From: Ptychodera flava | Lineage: Eukaryota; Hemichordata; Enteropneusta; Ptychoderidae | Assembly: GCF_041260155.1 (NCBI RefSeq) | Contig: NC_091944.1 | Coordinates: 15,167,772 to 15,231,771, forward strand | Direction: 5' to 3' | Length of the DNA stretch: 64,000 nt | Translations under genes and position numbers: made by a program | Notes under the pieces: generated by a model | What the model was told of the DNA's origin: nothing | Seen by the model: the letters and a program-made list of their open reading frames with translations, nothing else | Database searches by the model: none | Part shown: positions 22,725 through 34,614 of the stretch, in pieces | Layout: each line of letters starts with the position of its first letter | How positions within the stretch are numbered: the first letter of the stretch is position 1

Positions 22725-24497
22725 TTAAAGGGCTGGTGAAGAGTAAAAATAAAATCGCTGAAAAGGTTGTTTTCACTCGTTAAATAATGCTTGGAAAGGC
22801 AAGCGCAAAAAATTTCCAGCAGGAAAATGGTTTAAGAGCGTATTTTAGTGGAAAAAAGTGCATTTTCCGAAGCTAAGTCACATTTTGGCGCGAAAAATCA
22901 AACCCGGATGTGTGACGTCAATAGGGGGGGGACAGCGTATCTGCATGATCTGTTGTTGCGTGTAACATGTGTAATACGATGGCGACTAGAGTAGTCGATT
23001 ACCACGACCAAAACTGTGTCTATTCGTCCTCTCAGGACGAACAAATGTTAGCTAGATTTTGGACTGTACGCGGTAGCTGTAAGTCTTACTCTAGCAAATT
23101 GTGTCAGTCGTACTGACAATACGCTCGCTCGTAGTCGTACTGTCCATATTACGCTCTATGGTACTGTTTATGGTAGTCCTTCACTGGCTTCAGAGAGAAC
23201 GCTCGCTCGCACTGCCCGTATTATCGTACTGTCGTCTCATGTCAGTCCTGACAAGACGATATAGACTATAGGCTACGCTGATAAAGGTTGAAACGGCTAG
23301 GCTGTCAGGGCCAAATAAATCGGGGTTGTGAAAATTTCCGGCCGAAACCTACTACGTGCCGAAACATCGAGAAACCGGTGGAAATGTGTATGATCTGTTG
23401 CTAGTGTTGTAGTGTGGTGTTTTCCGAATCCAATCATGTATACAGCCGAAAACTTTAAATCATTGACATAGCTTTGACATGAGATTCAAAACCCTCAAAT
23501 TTATGCCCGTATAAAACTTGGAAAATTGTTCTCCATAATCCTGTCTCAGTATTTCACTGTACATTTATATTCCCAGCAATCTGTAAATGTAGATTGACCG
23601 ACTGTACTGTGTCCAAGGTCACGCCCTGCCACGCACAGTCAAACATTCTACGCTCACGTTTTAAATATGAATTTCTGATATTTTTCACAGATGAATTTCT
23701 TCGATAATTTGAGCTTAGGTGTGTTGTAGTTGTAACTTGTACACTGAATTCGTCATCGAGTGTGAATGGCATGATCCCGGGCGTATGAGATCGTTTGCTG
23801 TGCAGTAAATATACGATGTTGCACAACACATGGTTTGGCCACATAGAAATGCTTGGAAAGCAAGCACAGTAGTCGTCGTTGTCTTTGGTTACCGAGAACT
23901 CGTGAGGTAGAACTACACCACCAAAATAACCTAGCCAATCACTAGTTTTCTTAATAATCCTATAAATTAGGGCTTGCCTTCTGGAAAATCCGCGATCGTA
24001 TTCCGTGTGATTGGCAAAACAATCGGCAAGTGTTTGTAATAAAGTACGCTCGAGGCTACAGGGGTAAAATTAATCCGCTTTGCTTCCACAAACTTGGTCC
24101 ATTTTCTGGCCAGATTTTCATCCTTCGGCCAGTGAAACAATTTTGATTCTGAATGAGAACGATGCATAGAGACACAACGCTTAGCAGTTCTCTGTCCCTA
24201 GCCCGCCTTACAGCTTTTCACGATGGATTTGGAGAGTGCGTGCAAATTAAAGCACTGGCGTGAATAGCTATCAGCTATAGCGTCAGCTATCGATGTCCTC
24301 GGATGACGTCATACCCGACATTTGCCGAAGATTACCGAAGATTTGTATCTTCGTATCCAAGGGCGTCGCTAGGGCCTTTATTCGGAATTGGGAGGGCAGT
24401 TTTGAAAAATTCCAATGCTGATGTTTTTTTGACCATTTAAGTCGTCAAAATGAACAAGCAATAAAATTTTCAGTTTTACTCTTCACCAGCCCTTTAA
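22725..24497. mobile_element. 1.77-kb TTAA transposon with THAP relic (Kolobok-like)
   Basis: The left end TTAAAGGGCTGGTGAAGAG is repeated inverted at the right end (CTCTTCACCAGCCCTTTAA), giving about 24 bp of perfect inverted repeat, and TTAA bounds both sides. Inside, on the minus strand, is a broken THAP-like ORF. TTAA target, TTAAAGG ends and a THAP protein together are the combination known for Kolobok transposons. At 1773 bp with no recognisable catalytic domain it is a non-autonomous or decayed copy. Confidence 0.85.
23554..24167 (-). pseudogene. THAP-domain ORF relic, frameshifted
   Basis: The first frame (24167-23967) reads KLFHWPKDENLARKW, then FTP and SSVLYYKH, matching the THAP pattern of F-x-P-x-D, Trp23, F-x-P and a closing C-x2-H, in which the Cys is now Tyr. 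The next expected block, DCFANHTEYDRGF, is found in the adjacent frame about ten codons on, so a single frameshift interrupts it. That second frame stays open for about 170 codons to a stop at 23554 and has no domain I recognise. An RCV upstream of the first Met could supply the first zinc ligand. The THAP assignment rests on pattern recognition by eye. Confidence 0.6.
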
Positions 24498-24545
24498 AAG
24501 CTTAAAGAGCACATTGTTACGCGTATCTTACGTTTATCCGTGCAT

Positions 24546-24663
24546 CGCGCGCGCGCGCACACACACACACACACACATACACACATACATACATACATAC
24601 ATACATACATACATACATACATACATACATACATACATACATACATACATACATACATACATA
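24546..24663. repeat. (GC)n(CA)n(CATA)n compound microsatellite
   Basis: A short GC run is followed by CA repeats and about 80 bases of the tetramer ACAT. It starts about 50 bp outside the 1.77-kb transposon. Confidence 0.97.
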
Positions 24664-27600
24664 GTTTCTGAGAACGCTCTCAATCATTATCATTGACGAT
24701 GCTAGTGGGTAAGAAACAACATGTAAAGTATTGGTTCGTTGCAGTACAAAGATTGAGATGGCATTGTGTAGCTTAGATCACAACCCTTGAAGCCTTCATA
24801 AGGGTAGTGGGATTTAAATACTTAAGCTTGCAGTCACGTTTCGGATTTTCTGCTTGACGTCATGTCATCATGCCCTTGAAAGAAATATGCCATGATAGCG
24901 TTCTTGACTCCCAAACTTTGAGTCAGTATTATACACTACTTGAAATGTACACTGCAACTTGCATCGCACAATATGTATCACAGAGTTGAATTGGTTTTCA
25001 GACGACAAAGACCCAGCTTCATGGAAAGATGACGAGGATAGTAATGACATAGGAAATGAAAACCAATGAACCTCACATCGCATATGCTTTACTATCAGTT
25101 TGGGAGCGAGATGAGATTTCTTATTCAACTCCTTCCAAAAATTTCCCGCGGAGTGACATTGCACATCTCTTTGTGAAGGTGTGACGGCAACCATGTTCAC
25201 ATATACAAAATAAAAGCAGTACAACCCCACGGATATGTCCACGGATTTCAACGTGTTTCCTCTTATATAAAACAAGAAAAAGTAAGTTTGAACAATTGAT
25301 TCAACGCAAAACTGTCAAGAAATCATCACAATTAACAAGATATGCTTCCCGACAAAATGTCTACGATCGAGCTCTATAGAGTTGGTGATTCATGAGTTCC
25401 CGACGTTATCTTTTCATGTGAGAAGTTACAGGTCATGTGATAGGAGCCTTGGGAACAAGTACAATAACCAAGTTCTATTACATTGAAATTTTCAACGCTG
25501 TGACAAGTATATTCATAGGTTGAAAATCGCAAACTACCTGTATTAAAAGAGGAACAGATCTCGGTGGCCATTGCCATCATCGAGACCCTCATCGGAGAGG
25601 AAGCTTTAACCCTTTCACCACCATGGTTTGGCCCAAACCCATTGTTATCAATGGCGAGTGTGGACCTGTTTACAGGGAATTGGGGGTGAACATGTTAACG
25701 TAGTACCTAAACAAATGTAATCAATATGAGTTTATTTAAATTAATCATTCAAAACAATGCGGGCTGTTTTAAATAAAAATTACAGACAAAAATATTTTGG
25801 TTGCACATAAACATATACACATTTCAGTTTTAACATATATAAGAATGTGTCAAGCGGACTACATCAATGAGAATATGACTTGAAATCAGCGCATGTGCAA
25901 AAACAGATGACCCGTTCTTTAGACCATGAAGTTCCTTTTAAGCAACATTGTACGTTTAATACACTAGTCTTCGAAATTAACCAGAAAACTAAGTCCTCAT
26001 CTATATCTGGGCAATTTCTGAAAACAATCCATTATACATATGACGTGCAGTTCGTTTTGATGAAGTTTTTGTATGGGTCGAAAAGATGAAATATATCAGT
26101 GACAACATGACATTACAAATTTCGTTCTCACATAACCGAACTAATCTGATCTAGCTACTTTCATGACAGGACAGATATATTCATTACGGAAATTGTTGAC
26201 AGCAATCGCGGTGACAGTGAACTTGAGCACTCCCAGAATTCTCAATGACAATGATACAACATAGCTAAGCAACAGTTCGTTACACATGCATTGACAGTAG
26301 ACTACTGTCTATGGGTTACACATGCACTGCAGGATGGTAGTGTGGTGTGACTTTGCATTTTTGCTTGTACGCCTAAAATCTTCATGTGAAACCCTCTGAA
26401 AGTCCCCTGAGTAGATAATTAATAAACGAACACTTCAATTTCAAATGTACAGAAGTCGTTGCGCGTGCGTGTAAAAAACAGGCCATATATATATTGATAC
26501 ACAACACAAACAATAGTGTGAGGCCTCGCCCCATCCAGCCCCAAAATGCCTTAACCTCCGGCCTTTAACCATTTAATGACCCACTTGACCCCTCGAATAC
26601 TAGTGTGAAATAGGTAAATTGAAGATGTATACATGATATTACAGTTCGGATTCGTCACCATATCACCGCGACGGCAGAATATGAATGTCATTATGAAATA
26701 TTGAGAATTGTCGTCAAGTGTTTGTTTGTTTTTAATAGCAAGTATAAACGGATACACTATAATTGGTCACCTCCGTTGGTTTGAAAGGCACGTTTTTTCA
26801 ATGCAACGTCATAATTATACGATTCATTAACTTTAAAATGTCCTTTTCGCATTGATAATTACAGTCTTACAATTAATAATAACTCCCACATACAGCTTCG
26901 GAATTCATTGTGTCTTCGTTTTACCGTTATTATATCTGCAATGTGAATACATACGGAATATAATTGTATCGGGGTTATAGATCTTCCGTGTTTGTTCACG
27001 TTCCGTTTTCGGCAGAGTGGAGTTTCTCCTGCGCATCTCTTCACCGACAAGTCATCGCAAGGGTCATTGCTTATGTTTGCATTTACATCATATGAAGTTC
27101 ATGAACTATATTGTTCAATATAGTCACAATTATCCCGACTACCCAGACAACAAATTGACAGAGCAAGCATATTCTGATACCTTTGCCGGTCGAGCAGCGG
27201 GAATATCGTAGTTATTTTCGGCGCCAATACTGTCTGAAGTCAAAACTGGCATATACTTCTTTTTTAGGGTCTATGCTGCATGTATTATTATCTACATCCG
27301 GGTTACACGGGATGGCCAGGCCCAATCATACATAGACTATGTAACTATGTCACGAGCCTCGATGAATGTAGTTAACATATCTACGGCATGCGGTGTAACA
27401 TTAATGACGGTCTGTCGCTGGGGAGATCATAAAAATGGCGTTTCGGAGGTCGAACTGCCTGGGTCACGTCAGTGTTTTTATCTCAAATGCTGGTAGAAAT
27501 AACCTTCAACCGTGCTGAGAAAAGATGGGTGAATTTCCTGAAACTGGTCTCGTCTAACTTTCGTTAACATGATGAAAAATAAAATAAAATAAAATGAACA

Positions 27601-30600
27601 TATAAGGGGCTTTACTCCTAATTAATATTTTTCCCAGCTGCATTAATGATATCTTGCACGTTTTTTGCGAACCCCCATGAAAATGATTCGACTAGTCCCT
27701 AAAATTGCCAAGTGTCAGGGTAATGTGTATTACTTATATCACACGACTAACTTCAGCCATTTAGTAATAGAAGGGATCTCATTAAAAGTGTTCCCCAGTT
27801 TAATATGTAACTAGAGATCATGATTACCTCCGTAAACTGTCCTAAAACAAACGTTTCTGTGGCATGCGCGCTATATTTTCATCAATTATGCTTCCGTCAG
27901 ACAGGGCAGATAAAAATAAAGCAACAACTTGAAAATAGTTGTTCTAGCCTGGCGTTTTAGACAGTTGATGGGACAGCATATGCATTTTAACCGTGGTGAA
28001 TGAATTCCTCGGAATACAACTTAAACCACATGAAATTAAGATCTTTAAAATGGTAGGAGAGTTGCATGTGAGTATGATAGTTCACTCCTGTACTTCTGGC
28101 GCAGTTGTTACTGTTTTGTGTTACGGGTAATGTCGTGCTCTTTGGCTTCCATATGTTTGTGTAGTTGTTCGTCGAGTATTTTATTTTGAGAAAGAGCGAT
28201 GTCCTAACGACCATCGATAGATCGCACAAGCTTTGAGTCCTGTTGCAAATTGTGCGATGTATGAAAAGATTACTTAATTGGACAGAAATTATTCTCCGTC
28301 TTTAACAATTGTGACGTTTGCAAATTCCACACGAAGCTTGTAAGCGGGTGGATAAACCCGACAGCATTTTGCAAGTTGACCAAAGAAATACGAGGCGCTT
28401 GCAAATTGATTTGACAAGCTCTGAGCAGACGGGAACACACGTGATCAATAAATATACGTGTTTCGGATCCGCTATACCAAGGACCAGTATGTGTGGATGG
28501 AATGATACAGGCGTGGTATTTTTTGACAAGATTATTAAATTGATAGATGTACATAGATTGTTGCCGAAGTTGATATCTGTCATTCAATGATCACAGTATA
28601 CATACATACGTACATACATACATAGTGAGACAGGCAGACAAAAGGATAGATAGATACATAGATTGATTGGGAAATAACCAGCCAGCAAGCTAGCTATCCA
28701 AGCACGACAGAAAAATAAATTCGGTTAGTTTTGATGAACGGTGTAGTTTGATGAATTATCTAGCGAACATGTTGATCGACGCATGAAGAACTGATTGATC
28801 GATATAGGCCTATAATGATTGACTGATTAATTGATGTATGGATTTAAAGTGACGGATAAACTGTCTGATACATGATCAGGGAATATGTGAGTCGGCGACT
28901 TGGTAGGTGGAGTTATAAAAAACTTAATGGTACGTATGAATATGTGATGAATATGACTTTATCTTTGATCTTCATATGCTTGTTCGATATGGACGAGGGA
29001 AGTTTGTAGCAAGGAGTACATAGTGAGAACGTGCCGAGGTCTGTAAAGTGACGTATACGTCAGTCAATCATTTTCGGCTGTTGGAGACAGAGAAACTAAC
29101 CTCCCGACCATCTAGTTGATATATTCAGACAGTACTTTAATCCAAAGTTTGAAAGCTGAGTTCAAGAAAGTTCAATCTATAATTGTGCTGGAAAGTTTGA
29201 ACATTCCAAGGGGGCAAATCCACAAGATCACTGTAGGCCTAATGAAAGGAAAACAATGTTGTCGTGCTTGTTGCACGCGAATTGGCCTGCCCATCCTCGC
29301 ATCATCTACATCCATCTTAGGCTTGTGCCGAGATTGTCGACGTAACTTCACCGTGATGTTTCTTCGAAGTTGTTTTTTAATTGCCACAGAGAGCCGGGAA
29401 GATATTGCGTGTATTGTACAACAGACCCAGTTTCGGCAAATGGTGGTAGACGTGACGTTGTGCATGACTTTCCGACATACAGTAGGCTACTTGTAGTCGG
29501 GAGCCTTGTAATGATGTATGCTCGCGGCAGAGAGAAAGAACGCTGGATGCGCTTTATTCAGATCTTTTACCGTTTCGAATCTTGAATCGTTATCATGTGT
29601 AGCGGACAATTATACGCAGACATGATAGCAGGGACAAAAAGGCCGACATATTTTGTCGAGAAATAGGACTAAAGGATGGGTGAATGGACGGACAAAATTA
29701 TCCAGGCCAGCCGCACACTCAGCCAATATCAAAACATTTATTCGTCGCTCTTCGCCAGAATTGCTTCTTAATTTTTTATACCTTCGTCTTCATGGACTAA
29801 GCATTTTACAATGAAGATGACTGCAAACTGCAAAAGCACCAGCATCCACAATTTGTGGCAGAATGTGGCAGATTTCTGGATTTTTGGGAAGCGTCAATTT
29901 TCATTGTCAAACTGGAAGAAACCATTTTGCGCCCCACAAGGGATGAAGATTAGAACGGTGACCCAAACGACGCCAGAATTGATGTTAAAATCAATGAAAG
30001 TGCACAAACGTTATATTGGTTTGCGAACAAAATGAACGAAAGAGATTTTTACCCCTCACTGTTTTGCTTTTCACTTCTTTGTGAATAAAGTATACAAAAT
30101 AAAATAACCAATCTTAGTGCACTACCCTATATCTTTTGTTCGGAAGGGCCAGTGATGAGGCATTCTGGGTAATCGAAGAGCTCTCTGAATGGCCGCCATT
30201 TCTCATAGGCACATTTATTGTTGGCAAAATTTTGCCTTTGTTCACGTGTTTCATGGTAATAATATCACATTTTTCAATTATTTTAAATCAGAATAGTTTG
30301 TGTTTTAAATTTTTGCCGTTTTTTGCAGAAAATTTCGCTAAAAGATACGGTTTTCAAGAATTTTCCTCGGGACTAAATTTGGCGTATTCAATATCACTTG
30401 GACTCATTATGTTCGTCAGACGGTGATCGGCAGTCTCAACCGATTTTATCGTCATCATTTTGCCGTATTTTTTTACCCTTTCTAATTACAGGTCTACCAC
30501 TTGGTGAAATTTGTTGAGTAGATAAGACAGCAGCATCAGGCGGGCGTTAAGGTATTTTATCTCTATTTTAGTTTGGTTATTTTTGTAGTATTTTTTGGTA

Positions 30601-31269
30601 TTGATGACCATCCTGAACCACACCGACCAATGGCAGTCAACCATCGTCATCGGCAAATTATCATTTTCCAGAAAGATTTTCTGTTCAAATGTCGAATTTT
30701 CGTGTTTCTCTGCACCCCGACGCCCAACTATTGCGGCAAGTCATGTCTTTAGGAAACACTTAACACATACCGAAGTGTTTTGACAATTATGCGCCGTCAA
30801 AACTGCTGGCTTTGCAAGCAGTCGACCAGTGGCGTCTTTGGCCCCCATCAGCACAGTCAACAGACCCTCAATCACTGCGTTGTATTGTCATTTCCGTATC
30901 GACCCAACCGGCAGAGTTTGTATCGGTCACTTCAAATACCTTTCAGAGTTTATTCCGGCTATTATGTTGCTTTTGATACTTGTTTCAAGTGAAAAAAATG
31001 AGGTACATCAGCGTCGTCCTGTGGAAAGTGTTGGACAGACAGTATACACTGTGCAAAATGACCGTACCAATGGCCCGGAAGCTTTTTGTGGCGATCTCAT
31101 TGTCACACATATAATAGAAGTGATTTTTTATAAGTTCATTTTTAAAACGAAAACTCGTAAATTTAGAGTTTTCACGAACCACCGTGAAATACTTGCAAAA
31201 TAAATATTGTTGAAGAAGTTCAACAATGACGTTTAGTGAATGGAACTTGTGTGCCATGCCATGGCTATG
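24664..31269. other. gene desert, no supported exon
   Basis: Contains one family E MITE (25606-25698), an AAAAT repeat near 27570-27595, a small palindrome ACTATATTGTTCAATATAGT near 27104 and CATA repeats near 28600. Longer frames at 24868-25275 (minus), 28270-28590 (several frames) and 29116-29496 do not resemble known proteins. ATG-containing CpG patches near 25570 and 30170 could be promoters but lack support. Confidence 0.5.
25606..25698. mobile_element. 93-bp TTAA MITE, family E
   Basis: Runs from TTAACCCTTTCACCACCATG to GGGGGTGAACATGTTAA. TTAA at both ends; CCCTTTCACC is inverted at the far end with a few changes. The inner block CCCATTGTTATCAATGG is shared with the copies at 53862 and 59724. 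Confidence 0.85.
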
Positions 31270-31690
31270 GTATGTACTATGTGCGTCGCAGATTGTGACA
31301 CTGTCGCCATAGCCGACAGTCTCTATTTACAGTATTTACTAAATGTCCCCCTTTTACGATGACCTCATCGGTTCATCGTCGAGTGGTTATAGTCTTTAAA
31401 CCGAGGAATACCACAAGACCTCCAGTATGGCGCGGGTTGTTTTTCTCGAACTTCCTGTTTTGACCGCAGACTGACTAATTTGCCACTCATGCTTTTTTGA
31501 CAGATCTTGAGGTCATGTGGTTTTGTAGTCAGTGTCACAGGGGAAGGCGTTACCTGACCCAGTTTTTAAAAGCCAACTGTATTGGTCCCATGATGACCTG
31601 TCATTTTTATGCAATTTTTCTCTGAAACACTGTGGCACTACATACATTGTGCTTCGATTCAAAATCAACCAGGAAGGTTATTTGTTTTAT
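31270..31690 (+). repeat. diverged duplicate of 5797-6390
   Basis: Begins TATGTACTATGTGCGTCGCA and follows the same block order as 5797-6390. CpG-richer than its surroundings. Lies 2.9 kb upstream of the ZNF800-like coding exon and could hold its promoter, or be a mobile element. Confidence 0.7.
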
Positions 31691-34587
31691 TGTGTGAGGA
31701 CAAAACTCAAACAAAATACATACCACTGTAAGCAGTTAACTTTTGTTATGCTTTGAATCAAATAGGATGATGTTATAATTTGCACCAAAAGTCTTACCAG
31801 TGTTTTTTTTGTTCATAAGATGTAAATAGTAGCACTGAAAGGATGTAAACAATTGATAAGAAATGATCTTATCAATAATGACAGTTATGTTTTATCATTA
31901 GCTTCAATATTCATTACTCACTTTGATTTAATGATATAAAAATGGCATCAGTATTAAATGGCAAATACTTTGATGTGAAAAGTTTGTACCCACCCCCAAC
32001 CAAATCCAACCTGGCATTATGAACTTTTGCTTTTCATGAGAATTTTAATGATGGTTAGTTATGTCACAGTGTATAATGCAAATGATCTTGTCTCATAGTA
32101 CATGTCAGTAAATTGGTCATAATAATTTTCATACTACAGGACACTTTGTGATTAAGAGTGTACTCAGTTTATAGAAAATTGACTCAAAGCCATCAAAGTT
32201 CAATGTAAAATTAAAACTTAATTCCTCTTTTTGTCCGAAAATGCCTCAAATCTTTTGAAATGTGACCCTTTAATATTAAGCAGGCTTCATACTAAAAAAT
32301 GTTGACTCTTGTGAAAAAACGTATCGTGAGGAACATGCTTATGTCAAGCGAACCAACTGACTGACAAATCTGTGTTCATTTCTCGTCTCGAACATTATTC
32401 TCTTACATCCCCCTCCTTTAAGATGAAATTTGTACGCTTTGATCTTTCTAATTTAAGTTATTGTCTGTGGCAAAACAAAAACTCTCAGTGGTAAAACTGC
32501 ATGGACTTACTATACTGCTTTCAAAAAAATATGACTTAATTCACCAAGCACATCCTCTTCTCTCTAGTTTGGCATGAATTTTCTGAGCAACAGGTTAGGA
32601 TTATTTTGCCTTTACACCTTTCAGGAAGGTCATCTGACTATGTTTACCTGATTTGCATACTGGAAAATGGAGTGAATTAGTTGACTATGGACAGAGGAAG
32701 TCCATGATTGAAGATAATTGATGAATGGGACACATTGAAAAGGAAGTGTGACTGATAAATATAAGTAATCTTACTCCCTGAATTTGAAATGAGCTCTTGA
32801 ATTGGATCAAAAAGTTGGCAAATATGGATAGAAGCACCCTGATGTGCTACTGCCTATGGAGAAGTCTATCGTATACTGATATCAAATTGTATGTTTGCGG
32901 AACCTGTAGACTGCTTCCAGGCTTGCAGTGTGTATAATTTACCAGATATCACAAGATGTCTGTCAAATTGATGGGTTGGTCTGTCGGGATTTCTCTGTTA
33001 TCACCAAGCCAATTGTGTAAGATGATGGTGAAAATAGGATTATGTGAACTGCATGTAAAATTGACTAATGGGTCAAATTATCTTGCAGTGCTGAAATTCC
33101 TTTGTTTACAACTTGTTATCCTGGTCAAAAGTCACCTCTGTGTTGTAAACCTATCGTCAGTTTTTGATCTGTCAGTTGTTACTATTGTCACAAAGATATG
33201 AACTTATTCAAGTTGTTGATAATGTATTTGAAAGTGAACGAGAATATGACATTTGATGAATGATTGAAATTTTTAATTCAGCATATGCTATATTATGGCA
33301 TTAACCTCTCCCTTTACATTTGTCATACTGTAAAATTGTGCAGAATGAATGAATGAATACATGTATGTATAGTATTTTTCAACATAAAGTCATGGTGACA
33401 GAAAGAATCACCATACATGTATTTCTTATGAAGGTATTTTCAGCATTTTTAGACTTAGAGTGACATAAATTGACAAAGCAAGTCCCCAGACTAGCAATAG
33501 AAATGTGACTTCAGTGTTTTTGAAAAGCCTGTCCATCGCGTTCACCTTTTATGTGAGAAAGACTGTCGCCCTTTTGTCTTTATATTGTTGGATCATCAGT
33601 TCCAAAGATTAATGCTACTTAATCTTTATCAGGGAAGATCTCTGGGAAAAAAGGAATTACGGTATTTTCCAGTGAACCATTCCTAAATGTTCTTTCTGTG
33701 TCACTTCCTGTGTTAAAAGGTTTTACAAACAACACTTTTTACCATTGCCGTTAAGTGTGACCCTAGTACTTTTTGTAATGCAGTTGAGCCAGTAGACTAT
33801 TTGACGAGGGGTGAGTGTGGTACTCCAGAGCAATGCACTGATCTTCAAATTTGCATTTATTAGGGAACACCATGTAACCAACACAATCAAATTACAGGTA
33901 TGGGGCATCAATGCAGTATTTAATGTCTGTGTTTTGGTTTTTTGCAGTGAAGACCATCCCTGTCCATCAAAAGTCACAGATCAGAGCTGTATCTTGTTTC
34001 ATGAGAGGTCATTGGTAGGTTACTAAATGCATTTCTCTGCCACTTTTCTGGGAAATTGCCACTTCACCTAAAAATTACTCTGGAAAAGATTAGTTGAACT
34101 GAGAAGATGATATCATTTCACGGGAACTTCACTGCTCTAAGTTTTTGAATAGGATTGATGAAATTGAAAACACTTACATGTATATATAAGTATTTCATCG
34201 ATTGGTATTTTACAAAATTCATAAATGGTGTATGTAATTGAGTATGACTGGCACTCTTGATTCATTTCAATTTATTTGATACTTATTTTAAATTTTAATT
34301 ATGTTAGAGAGTTGTGTTAATGAACCGTATGCTCAGTTTGTGTTTACTTGCACTATCAAGGTTATGAAGGTGTCACATTTTGGAGATTTCTTCCCTTGTA
34401 CTGTTGAATGCGTGATGTTTTAGGTACTGATACTACTGTTGTTTTTGTGTAATGAATAATGAACAGGACGTACTTCACAATATTGCAACATACTAACATA
34501 GTTTTGAATTTTGATAGTTACATGTGTGAATTTTCTATGCCATGTAGTATTGATTTCTCTCACGATTCATAATTCTATTCTTTAAGG
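31691..34587 (+). other. probable 5' intron or upstream region of ZNF800-like gene
   Basis: No coding exon is visible. An acceptor-like TTCTTTAAG just before 34588 suggests that the coding exon is preceded by an intron and a non-coding first exon somewhere upstream. Confidence 0.45.
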
Positions 34588-34614
34588 TAAATTGTTGACA
34601 AAGAAGAGGCAGAA

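Noticed and set aside
24868..25275. 135-codon minus-strand frame
   Set aside because: No family resemblance, no flanking exons, and Ser/Phe-rich composition expected of chance frames.
28270..28590. Overlapping open frames of ~90-105 codons on both strands
   Set aside because: Several frames open at once without protein-like conservation; most likely a stop-poor stretch.
29116..29496. 126-codon Cys-rich plus-strand frame and its antisense partner
   Set aside because: No recognisable cysteine spacing or domain and no splice or promoter context.
30829..31203. 124-codon plus-strand frame upstream of the ZNF800-like gene
   Set aside because: Unrelated to known proteins; it may lie in an upstream exon or intron but coding is unsupported.
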